Assembly: GCA_020216965.1 (NCBI GenBank)
Contig: JAIWOJ010000149.1
Location: 1-6,203, forward strand
Length of the DNA: 6,203 nucleotides
DNA from: Prosthecobacter sp.
Lineage (GTDB): Bacteria; Verrucomicrobiota; Verrucomicrobiia; Verrucomicrobiales; Verrucomicrobiaceae
Direction: 5' to 3'
A model generated the notes under the pieces. It was not told where the DNA came from, made no database searches, and was given only the letters and a program-made list of their open reading frames with translations. The position numbers were made by a program, and so were the translations under genes. Below, in pieces: positions 1 to 5,701 of this stretch (position 1 is the stretch's first letter; the number at the start of each line of letters is the position of its first letter).

Positions 1-175
1 CCTCGGTCTCGATTAGGTCCACGAGGACGCGCGGATCCGTCTCCAGGTGGGGCGTGCTCACGGGCAGCCAGCCGGTCAGCGTGGCGCTGTGCTGCGGCTG
101 ATACGAAAAGGCTGGGGCCGCCGCCACAGCGTCGAGCAGCAGCAGCAGCAACAGCAGGGGGAGAAAGCCTTTCAT
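1..175 (-). CDS. Small secreted protein, N-terminal part only (3' end beyond window)
   Basis: An open frame runs from an ATG at 175-173 to the left edge without a stop and gives 58 residues. The protein starts MKGF, followed by Pro6, eight consecutive leucines (7-14), Asp15 and AVAAAPA. This is a signal peptide, with probable signal-peptidase I cleavage after A22 (A-P-A before Phe23). The visible mature part begins FSYQPQHSATLTGWLP and ends VLVDLIETE. The 'tyrosine, then TLTG' opening vaguely recalls small exported beta-rich proteins of the DUF4431 type, but too little is visible to assign it. Bases 182-176 read GGTGGGC just before the ATG, which is a weak ribosome-binding site at best. The gene follows the repeat-rich gap downstream of tsaE, so it is probably a separate transcription unit. 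The leucine run is encoded mostly by repeated CTG. Confidence in a coding region is fair; its function is unknown. Confidence 0.62.
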   Translation of the reverse strand, partial: MKGFLPLLLLLLLLDAVAAAPAFSYQPQHSATLTGWLPVSTPHLETDPRVLVDLIETE

Positions 176-272
176 GCCCACCAAAGTGCCCGCCCCCAGC
201 GTCCCTGGCAAGACTGGATCCACGAAGCGCACGGCCAGCGTTTTCCCCCGGCAGCAAGGCTGCCAGACACCA

Positions 273-324
273 AAAGCGGCGGCTACGGCCGCGCGCACTC
301 CAAGACGCTTCGCGCTGCTCAGGC
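273..324 (-). repeat. Hairpin repeat, copy A
   Basis: This copy aligns without gaps to 532-583, with 7 differences in 52 bases; the first 37 bases have only 3. On the plus strand it reads AAA, then arm GCGGCGGC (276-283), loop TACG (284-287) and arm GCCGC-G-CGC (288-296, one bulged G), then ACTCCAAGACGCT (297-309). Read on the minus strand, the element has a conserved AGCGTCTTGGAGT leader, the GC-rich hairpin and a run of four Ts. It therefore resembles an intrinsic terminator or a REP-like element. In this orientation it lies upstream of the secreted-protein gene. Confidence 0.8.
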
Positions 325-335
325 GTCTGGAGCTT

Positions 336-351
336 CGCGGCAGCGTCTTGG
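336..351 (+). repeat. Hairpin repeat fragment, copy D
   Basis: The 16 bases match 398-413, the leader of copy C, at 15 of 16 positions (CGCGGCAGCGTCTTGG). The copy stops there: the hairpin and T tract that should follow are absent. It faces copy A, so CCAAGACGCT at 300-309 and AGCGTCTTGG at 342-351 form a perfect 10-bp inverted repeat with a 32-base spacer. It is either a decayed copy or half of a larger paired unit. Confidence 0.6.
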
Positions 352-397
352 CTCAGCCGTCAGAACAGGTCTCTCGAAACGAGTCGTGCCCGGCAGG

Positions 398-440
398 CGC
401 GGCAGCGTTTTGGAGTGCGGTAGCCGTAGCTACCGCTTTT
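398..440 (+). repeat. Hairpin repeat, copy C (inverted relative to A and B)
   Basis: The plus strand carries the leader CGCGGCAGCGTTTTGGAGT (398-416). A perfect 8-bp hairpin follows (GCGGTAGC 417-424, loop CGTA 425-428, GCTACCGC 429-436), then TTTT (437-440). Compared with copy A read in the same orientation, the loop is identical. Two stem pairs are changed on both sides (C-G and G-C in A, T-A and A-T here), so pairing is kept. It resembles an intrinsic terminator for plus-strand transcription, but no plus-strand gene lies to its left, so that role is not obviously needed. Confidence 0.8.
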
Positions 441-531
441 CTGGGGGTGGTTGCAGGACAAGGGACCACCATTCCAAGCCCCGGCGTTTGCTGTTTTTCG
501 GATGGCTGCGAGGGCATCGGGAGCCTCACGG

Positions 532-583
532 AAAGCGGCGGCGGCTGCCGCGCGCACTCCAAGACGCTCCGCGCCTTTCAGGC
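532..583 (-). repeat. Hairpin repeat, copy B; possible terminator of the tsaE operon
   Basis: This is a direct copy of 273-324. On the plus strand it has AAA, arm GCGGCGGC (535-542), loop GGCT (543-546), arm GCCGC-G-CGC (547-555, one bulged G), then ACTCCAAGACGCT. Within the first 37 bases its three differences from copy A are all in the loop. A second small hairpin, GCCT-TTC-AGGC, ends the copy (573-583). Read on the minus strand, it lies 40 to 90 bases beyond the tsaE stop and places a GC-rich hairpin before TTT. It could therefore end transcription of the five-gene run, although the T tract is short. Confidence 0.75.
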
Positions 584-623
584 ATGTTTTTTGGGTGTGC
601 CGATGCTTCTCGGAGTCTGGCTC

Positions 624-1034
624 TCAGCGCTCACTCACCTGCCGACTTCCATCGGGTTCTGCGGTTAGGTCAAACCAGCGCGTGTGCGGCGGGAGTAGGG
701 TGGGAAAGCGGTCGGCCCATTCGACGATGACGATGCCGGGTTCGTCTAAAATTTCATCCCAGCCGAGGCCGAGCACTTCTTCGGGATGCTCCATGCGGTA
801 AAAGTCAAAATGAAACACGGGCAGTCTGCCATCCCGGTATTCATGGACGAGGGTAAAGGTGGGACTGGTGACGGCTGCCTGAGAGCCCAGGCCAGCTACG
901 AGGCCCATGGTGGCATGGGTTTTGCCCGCGCCGAGCTGGCCGCAGAGGGCGATGACATCCCCCGGCTGCAAGGTGGCCGCCAGTGCGCGGCCCCAGGCCT
1001 GGGTGGCTTCGGGGGTGGGGAGGTGGGTGCTCAT
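624..1034 (-). CDS. tsaE: tRNA N6-threonylcarbamoyladenosine biosynthesis ATPase TsaE
   Basis: TsaE is the small cytoplasmic P-loop ATPase that works with TsaB and TsaD to place threonylcarbamoyl on A37 of ANN-decoding tRNAs. The 136-residue product shows the family landmarks in order. These are the Walker A loop GQLGAGKT (32-39), SPTFTLVHEY (57-66), FHFDFYR (74-80), LGWDEIL (90-96) and IVIVEWADRF (101-110, with the Walker B-region Glu105-Trp106). Length is normal for the family. I chose the ATG at 1034 because its A-T-G-A overlaps the thiL stop and the family N-terminus begins near there. An upstream in-frame ATG at 1103 would add 23 unrelated residues read through the thiL end. No Shine-Dalgarno is visible, which fits translational coupling to thiL. 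It is the last gene of the run; repeat copy B follows. Confidence 0.95.
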   Translation of the reverse strand: MSTHLPTPEATQAWGRALAATLQPGDVIALCGQLGAGKTHATMGLVAGLGSQAAVTSPTFTLVHEYRDGRLPVFHFDFYRMEHPEEVLGLGWDEILDEPGIVIVEWADRFPTLLPPHTRWFDLTAEPDGSRQVSER

Positions 1035-1930
1035 GGGCTGCGGCCAAAGTGATCCCAGCCACCACGCGGTGCTGGGGCTTTGCTGGGACGTGGCAAAAGG
1101 CACCCGATGGGGAAAAAACGCAGCCGTGGAAAGAGCCCCTGCACCTGGGCGAGCCTCTCTGTGCGAAGGCTAGGCGGGAGCGCGAGGAGGAGCTGGTAGT
1201 CCTCCCCGTCATGCAGGGCCTGATGTAGAGTGCAGCCAGGGTTGAGCGGGATTTTTTCCGGCCACCATTCAAGCCCGAGGCCACAGCTTGCGGCCAGGCG
1301 GGGTAGATCGCGGGCGAGGCCATCACTCAAGTCCATCATGGCGGTGGGGCGTAGGTGCTGGGCGATGGCGGCGGCTTCTTTTACCAGGGGGTGAAAACGC
1401 AGGTGCCAGCCACGGAGGGAGCCGCCTAGCCGCCCGGTGACATACAGCACGTCTCCGGGCCTGGCGGCGCTGCGGGTGATCCATTTTCCCGTCTTGACGT
1501 GCCCGCTCATGCTGACGCTGAGGATGAGCTGGCTGCCGCGGGAGGTTTCCCCGCCGACGACGCACACGCCGAAGTCGCGCGCTAGCCTGCTCAGCCCCTG
1601 ATAGATGGCACGCACTCTGGCCACGGGGGTGGTGGGCGGGGCGATGAGGGTGACGAGGGCATGGCGCGGCGTGGCGGCCATCGCGGCAAAGTCACTCAGC
1701 ACGCGGGCTAGCGCCTTGCGCCCGATGAGGCGCGGCGGCGTGGTCGGGGTGAAATGCACGCCTTCGACGAGGGTGTCTGTTTTCAGCACCTGCTCATGCT
1801 TGGCGGGCGGAGGGCGCACCACGGCGCAGTCATCCCCCGGCCCTAGCAGCACGTCGGCGTCTTGCCGCAGGTGTCGGGTGATGAGGCGGACGAGGGCGTC
1901 CTCACCGATGTCAGCCAGGGTGGCGCTCAT
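1031..1930 (-). CDS. thiL: Thiamine-monophosphate kinase ThiL
   Basis: ThiL phosphorylates thiamine monophosphate with ATP to give thiamine diphosphate, the active cofactor, in the cytoplasm. The 299-residue protein has the usual AIR-synthase-like fold signatures. They are GEDALVRL near the start (9-16), GPGDDCAVV (30-38, metal/nucleotide aspartates D33 and D34), KTDTLVEGVHF (50-60), GGETSRG (126-132), MDLSDGLARDL (199-209) and GEDYQLLL (242-249). The C-terminal GWDHFG is also typical, so the gene looks full length. The ATG at 1930-1928 overlaps the upstream protease stop as ATGA, and its own TGA overlaps the tsaE start in the same way. Both junctions suggest coupled translation. No thiamine (TPP) riboswitch is expected inside such an overlap, and none of the other visible genes makes thiamine precursors. 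This looks like a housekeeping kinase carried in a mixed operon. Confidence 0.96.
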   Translation of the reverse strand: MSATLADIGEDALVRLITRHLRQDADVLLGPGDDCAVVRPPPAKHEQVLKTDTLVEGVHFTPTTPPRLIGRKALARVLSDFAAMAATPRHALVTLIAPPTTPVARVRAIYQGLSRLARDFGVCVVGGETSRGSQLILSVSMSGHVKTGKWITRSAARPGDVLYVTGRLGGSLRGWHLRFHPLVKEAAAIAQHLRPTAMMDLSDGLARDLPRLAASCGLGLEWWPEKIPLNPGCTLHQALHDGEDYQLLLALPPSLRTERLAQVQGLFPRLRFFPIGCLLPRPSKAPAPRGGWDHFGRSP

Positions 1931-2772
1931 GGTTGCAGGTCAGGAAAGAACAGCATGACGGCCAGGCTGGTGCCATTAAAGAGGCCATGCAGCACCATCG
2001 GTAGCAAGAGCGAGCCGGTGCGCTCATACACGCGGCAGAAAAACAGGGCCAGGAGCGCGAGTGGGATGAGCGTGCCGACGTGCAAGTGGACGATGGCAAA
2101 GAGCAGCGAGGAGCAAAAGGCGGCGTAAATCCCGTCAGTGTGCCGCTTGATGACGGCGTAGATAAAGCCGCGGAAGACGATCTCCTCCACCAAGGGGGCG
2201 ATGAGGACGGCTGAGACAGCCAAAAGAGCCTTGGCTGCTGGATCCTGGGAAGTGCGGAAGGCCTCCGCCACATCTTGGCCATCCAAATCAGGCCAAAAGC
2301 CCTTCATCCACTCATGCAGGCCCGCTGCGGTGCCATTGACCATGATCAGCATGGGCAGCAGCAGCAGCAGGCCCATGAAAAGCGCGCGCAAAAACCCCAT
2401 TTCCCGCAGGCCAAAGAGCTGGGCGGGCTGAAGGCCGCGCATGAGGCGCAAATAGGCCAACAGGGCGGTGCAGATGCCCAACTGCACCACGATCCCGACG
2501 AGCGCGCCCGACATGGAGAGCGTGGTGGCTTTGTTCTCTACATCTGCCCCCTCCACGCTGGCACCCTGGAGCCCCCCCAGCATCACCACCAGGATGGCTG
2601 CTACCACGAGGCTATCCGCCGTGGTGGCCCAGCCTGCCTGCACCCGGCCGCGGCTGCCCCAGCCCCCAGGGCTGAGCTGCCGCAGGACGGGATACACGAT
2701 CACCCCGAGCAGGATGGCCAGCCAGGCCAGCAAGGCGGCGTCTCGCAAAACTCCGAGGGTAGGGGCATCCAT
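1927..2772 (-). CDS. CPBP-family intramembrane glutamic protease
   Basis: This is a 281-residue polytopic membrane protein with all three CPBP (CAAX protease/bacteriocin-processing, formerly Abi) motifs in its C-terminal half. Motif 1 is EEIVFRGF with E196, E197 and R201; motif 2 is FAIVH (225-229); motif 3 is HGLFN (262-266). These residues form the catalytic site in Rce1-type glutamic intramembrane proteases. About eight hydrophobic segments are visible, near 10-30, 54-68, 88-110, 126-147, 180-196, 214-230, 233-247 and 256-275. All catalytic residues are present, so an active protease is expected, but the substrate cannot be read from sequence. The ATG at 2772 lies 28 bases after the preceding stop and has no clear ribosome-binding site. 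Its stop overlaps the thiL ATG. Its neighbours include an exported, membrane-anchored protein of unknown function, which is a possible but unproven partner or substrate. Confidence 0.92.
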   Translation of the reverse strand: MDAPTLGVLRDAALLAWLAILLGVIVYPVLRQLSPGGWGSRGRVQAGWATTADSLVVAAILVVMLGGLQGASVEGADVENKATTLSMSGALVGIVVQLGICTALLAYLRLMRGLQPAQLFGLREMGFLRALFMGLLLLLPMLIMVNGTAAGLHEWMKGFWPDLDGQDVAEAFRTSQDPAAKALLAVSAVLIAPLVEEIVFRGFIYAVIKRHTDGIYAAFCSSLLFAIVHLHVGTLIPLALLALFFCRVYERTGSLLLPMVLHGLFNGTSLAVMLFFPDLQP

Positions 2773-2800
2773 GGGGGCTGAGGCAGGGGTGAGTTTTGGT

Positions 2801-4126
2801 TTAGATGCGGCGGGCCTCAGTCACTTCCAGACCGGTCAGCTTCCATTCCCCCTGGACGGGGGAGACGGTGACTTTGGCGTTGTAGCGATTGACCCTGGGG
2901 TGGGTGTGGCCCCAGTGGCCCACTTTGCCGAGCGCTGTCCACTGGCACTCGGCGGTGAAGCCGGTGCCGATCTCGACCGGGCGGACGGACAGTACGTCGA
3001 GGCTGAACTCGCTGATGGTCACGCGCGCGCCCTCACGGCCATCTAGGGTCAGCGCCTCCAGGGTTTCCAGGTAGAGGCGGCGCAGCAGCTCCCCATCCAC
3101 ACTGCGCGCTAGCACGTCATAGATCTGCTCCTCCGTGCGGCGGTCAAAGGCACGATACACATTGCGCAGCAGCGGGGTCAGGATCGCTTCGGCCTGTTGC
3201 GTTTCCTGAATCTCTGGCACATCGGTGCCGCCGCCTACCCGGACGTTTAGCAGCGGCCAGCTCAGCAGCGCGCCTGCGAGCAGCGTGGCCGTCCAGGCAA
3301 GGGCACCGCCGGGCAGGGGACGCCCGCCTTTTTTCAGCAGCAGCATCAGGGAGGAGGTGCCTGCCAGCCAGAGCAGGGTGGCCAGGGGCAGGCGGGTGGG
3401 TGGGCGGGATTCCAGCTCTGGCACGGGGGCGAGTGGGATCGGCAGCGGCACGCGTCCCTCACTCTTCCAGGCCAGTCTGGGCAGGGCCGCATGGATTTCA
3501 TGGGCCTCTGAACCTGTGCCAAAAAAGATGCGCACGGGCAGGGTGCGCACATCGGCGATGAAGCCGCCCCATTCCACAAACACCTCCTCAGGAGAGGGCG
3601 GGGTGGCAAACTCCCACATGCAGCCAAACATGGCCTCACGGGTGGGCACGCTTTCGCCTTCTGGGGGCGGGCGTGTGTCACCGGGACGGCCCAGCACCAC
3701 GGTCAGGCTGGTCAGGCCACCTGGCACGCGGGTGGTGCCTAGGCCAAGCTTGCACCAGCCTTCCACCTGCTTTTGCAGGGCGCGTGTGGCGTCTTTTTGG
3801 GCTTGGGGGGGCAGGTGCTCTGGCGGCTCTTCCCCAGGGTTCAGCCAGCGCAGCAGACGGGGGGCGTCCATCAGGTACTCAAAGCGCGTCTGATACGGCT
3901 CGATGTAAAGATACCCCTGAGCCACAGCGCCAGCGTCTTTCTCCGGCGTGGCGGCAGGTTTCTCCCCACCTGCCTGGGCTGTCTGCGCTGGCAGGAGGGA
4001 GGGGCTGCCGCTTCCTAGCGGAGCACGCAGGAGGTCAGCGGGGCTGAGCTGGATGGTCTGCCCGCTGAGCAGGGAGGAGAGCAGCAGGAATAGGGCGCCC
4101 AGGGGGGGATGGAGCGCGCGTTGCAT
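2801..4126 (-). CDS. Uncharacterised secreted/membrane-anchored protein with a C-terminal conserved domain
   Basis: The function is unknown. I take the ATG at 4126 because it forms TGATG with the upstream oxidoreductase stop and gives a signal peptide (MQRALHPP, then a hydrophobic 9-20). The in-frame ATG at 4213 would add 29 basic residues read through the oxidoreductase end. The 441-residue protein has three parts. The first is an exported domain (about 25-240) with YLYIEPYQTRFEYL (72-85) and VFVEWGGF (182-189). The second is a pair of transmembrane helices (about 246-264 and 274-293). The third is a C-terminal domain (about 312-441) with LLRNVYRAFD (319-328), IYDVLARSVDGELL (335-348) and the run WGHTHPRVNRYNA (405-417). 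From memory, closely similar 'EPY', 'NVYRAFD' and 'HWGH...RxNxY' patterns occur together in a widespread uncharacterised family of planctomycetes and verrucomicrobia. No catalytic motif is evident. Confidence 0.88.
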   Translation of the reverse strand: MQRALHPPLGALFLLLSSLLSGQTIQLSPADLLRAPLGSGSPSLLPAQTAQAGGEKPAATPEKDAGAVAQGYLYIEPYQTRFEYLMDAPRLLRWLNPGEEPPEHLPPQAQKDATRALQKQVEGWCKLGLGTTRVPGGLTSLTVVLGRPGDTRPPPEGESVPTREAMFGCMWEFATPPSPEEVFVEWGGFIADVRTLPVRIFFGTGSEAHEIHAALPRLAWKSEGRVPLPIPLAPVPELESRPPTRLPLATLLWLAGTSSLMLLLKKGGRPLPGGALAWTATLLAGALLSWPLLNVRVGGGTDVPEIQETQQAEAILTPLLRNVYRAFDRRTEEQIYDVLARSVDGELLRRLYLETLEALTLDGREGARVTISEFSLDVLSVRPVEIGTGFTAECQWTALGKVGHWGHTHPRVNRYNAKVTVSPVQGEWKLTGLEVTEARRI

Positions 4127-5550
4127 CACAGGGTCCAGGGTTTGCGCCACTCTTTTGTGAGCAGGGCTGCGGCGGTTTCGTTGCCTTCGATTTTTTCTGT
4201 TTGTGGGTTCCACTTCAGGCCGCTGCTGCCTGTGCGTAGGGCGATGTTTGCCAGATGCGCAATGGTGATGCTGCGGTGGCTGATCTCGGCTGGGGTGGCT
4301 GTGGGTTTACCATCGTAGATGCAGCTCAGGAAGTTATCCGTGTGGTCCTTGCTCTCATACAGCCGCACCTCGCCCTCGGTGATTTTTTCGCGCAGGATGG
4401 CAGGATCACTGGCGCTGATTTTGCCACGGTTCACATAGATCCATTTGCCAGCGTCACCCTCAAAGAGCACGCCGACGTGGTCGAAGGGCTTTTTGCCAAA
4501 GAGCCCCTGCATGGAGGCCTCCACCTCAGGCATCAGCTTGTGATCTGGGCTGGCGACTTGCATGACCACTCCGTTTTCATAGAGGCAGTCAAAACGGAAC
4601 GCGGTGGCGGTATTGTAGAGCGCCTTCAGATCCAGCGTGCCTGTGACCTCCCGCAGCTCGATCGGGCCGGTGTGCTCTGTGCCCATGCCCCATTGGGCGA
4701 TGTCGATGTGATGGGCACCAAAGTCGGTAATCATTCCGCCGGAAAAGGCGAAGTTATGCCGCCAGTTCAGTGGCAGGAGCGCCGGGCGGTAATCCATGTG
4801 CTCCGCTGGGCCGAGCCACATCTCGTAGTCAAAATCAGGCGGCACAGGGGCGACCTCCGTCTGGTCTGCCATGCCGTTCCAGTTGCTATGCCCGCCGGGC
4901 AGCCCCACGCGCACACGCTTGAGTTTGCCGATGCGGTCATTGCGCACCAGCTCACAGGCCATGCGGAAATAAATGTCACTGCGCTGCTGGCTGCCGGTCT
5001 GCCAAGTGACACCGGCCTTGGCGACCTCATCGGCGATCAAGCGGCCCTCTGCCACCGTCAGCGCCAGGGGCTTTTGGCCGTAGATGTGCTTCCCCTTGCG
5101 TGCGGCATACACGGCCATGTAGGCGTGCCAGTGGTCTGGCGTGGAGACTTGCACGGCATCCAGATCCTCTTTTTCCATCATCTCACGAAAGTCCGCGTAG
5201 GCGGTGCAGGCTTTCACCGGCTTGTTGGCGGCCTTGCTGTAGTGCTCATCGATGATCTTCCGCCCTGCCTCACGGCCACCGGTCTCTTTGCCATCATAGC
5301 CGTAGTGGCCGTATTCCTTCATCGGGTCTGCGACGGCGACCACCTGGCACTTTTCATTGTTGAGAAAAGAGGGCGTCCAATCGCCAGCGATGGTGCCCCA
5401 GCCGATGCAGCCCACGGTGATGCGCTGGGAGGGGGCAGGGCGGCCAGGCAGGCCAAACACAGAGCGTGGCACGAGGAGCGGAAAGCCAAGCGCGGCAGCC
5501 CCCTGGGTGAGAAACTGACGGCGGGAATGGGTAACGGGGATCTTTTTCAT
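4126..5550 (-). CDS. Tat-exported Gfo/Idh/MocA-family oxidoreductase
   Basis: This is a 474-residue NAD(P)-dependent sugar/inositol dehydrogenase-like protein. The N-terminus has a twin-arginine signal (SRRQFL at 9-14, hydrophobic stretch 17-27), so it should be exported folded with its cofactor. The Rossmann domain follows, with a glycine-rich loop GCIGWG (47-52) and VVAVADP (70-76). STPDHWHAYMA (136-146) and GQKPL (158-162) come next, with K160 at the usual catalytic-lysine position. The C-terminal domain carries GGMITDFGAHHIDIAQWG (271-288), which preserves the D-x-G-x-H-x-x-D substrate motif (D276, H280, D283). The usual EKP is QKP here. The substrate is unknown; in related groups such enzymes often act on sugars or cyclitols. 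It appears to be the first gene of the run, with 151 bases to the glycerate kinase and no clear Shine-Dalgarno. Its TGA shares a base with the next ATG. Confidence 0.94.
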   Translation of the reverse strand: MKKIPVTHSRRQFLTQGAAALGFPLLVPRSVFGLPGRPAPSQRITVGCIGWGTIAGDWTPSFLNNEKCQVVAVADPMKEYGHYGYDGKETGGREAGRKIIDEHYSKAANKPVKACTAYADFREMMEKEDLDAVQVSTPDHWHAYMAVYAARKGKHIYGQKPLALTVAEGRLIADEVAKAGVTWQTGSQQRSDIYFRMACELVRNDRIGKLKRVRVGLPGGHSNWNGMADQTEVAPVPPDFDYEMWLGPAEHMDYRPALLPLNWRHNFAFSGGMITDFGAHHIDIAQWGMGTEHTGPIELREVTGTLDLKALYNTATAFRFDCLYENGVVMQVASPDHKLMPEVEASMQGLFGKKPFDHVGVLFEGDAGKWIYVNRGKISASDPAILREKITEGEVRLYESKDHTDNFLSCIYDGKPTATPAEISHRSITIAHLANIALRTGSSGLKWNPQTEKIEGNETAAALLTKEWRKPWTL

Positions 5551-5701
5551 AGGAAGGATGCGCAGGAGTCTATCCGTGCAGCCGCCCTGCGGGCAACCTT
5601 CGAGTTGCTGCGGGCCACATTTTCCAGGCCGCCGCTCAGCCAGTCATGCCGGAGACTGCTTTTTCCAGGCGTCAAGCAGGCTCCTGCGGCGTGGCAAAAG
5701 C
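5551..5701 (-). promoter_or_regulatory. Intergenic gap with a weak promoter candidate for the five-gene run
   Basis: This gap separates the glycerate kinase stop from the oxidoreductase start. On the minus strand, TTGCCC (5596-5591) and TAGACT (5572-5567) are spaced by 18 bases and match four of six bases each of the sigma-70 -35 and -10 hexamers. Transcription would begin a few bases before the ATG at 5550, leaving a very short leader. I see no strong intrinsic terminator after the glycerate kinase, so read-through from upstream is possible. The hexamer matches are poor and could be chance. Confidence 0.2.

Larger units (their letters stand above)
176..623. other. Gene-free intergenic stretch carrying interspersed hairpin repeats
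   Basis: This stretch lies between the tsaE stop and the start of the secreted-protein gene. I see no convincing gene here: the open frames crossing it lack protein-like composition, recognisable motifs and plausible starts. Much of 273-583 is occupied by three copies and one fragment of a hairpin repeat, listed separately. Outside the repeats there is a perfect 6-bp hairpin at 250-264 (GGCAGC, loop AAG, GCTGCC) without a T tract. There is also a 6-bp inverted repeat, GGTGGT at 446-451 against ACCACC at 465-470. I cannot identify a promoter for the gene at 175 with confidence. Confidence 0.7.

Noticed and set aside
273..583. CRISPR array
   Set aside because: Copies are in mixed orientation with unequal spacing, contain an internal hairpin with a T tract, and no cas gene is nearby.
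47..730. Plus-strand open frame of 227 codons across the left intergenic region
   Set aside because: It reads through the hairpin repeats, the antisense of a signal-peptide gene and the end of tsaE. The product is Arg-, Ser- and Gln-rich low-complexity sequence with no domain.
2354..2372. CAG repeat tract as a microsatellite or regulatory repeat
   Set aside because: It encodes a run of leucines inside a predicted membrane helix of the CPBP protease, which fits ordinary CTG leucine codon use.
2275..3046. Overlapping plus-strand open frames opposite the CPBP and unknown-protein genes
   Set aside because: They are His-, Gln- and Pro-rich translations antisense to genes with catalytic or membrane signatures, and have no plausible initiation context.
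5593..5608. GCAAC/GTTGC inverted repeat as an operator or terminator
   Set aside because: The stem is only 5 bp with a 6-base loop, there is no T tract, and it could easily occur by chance.
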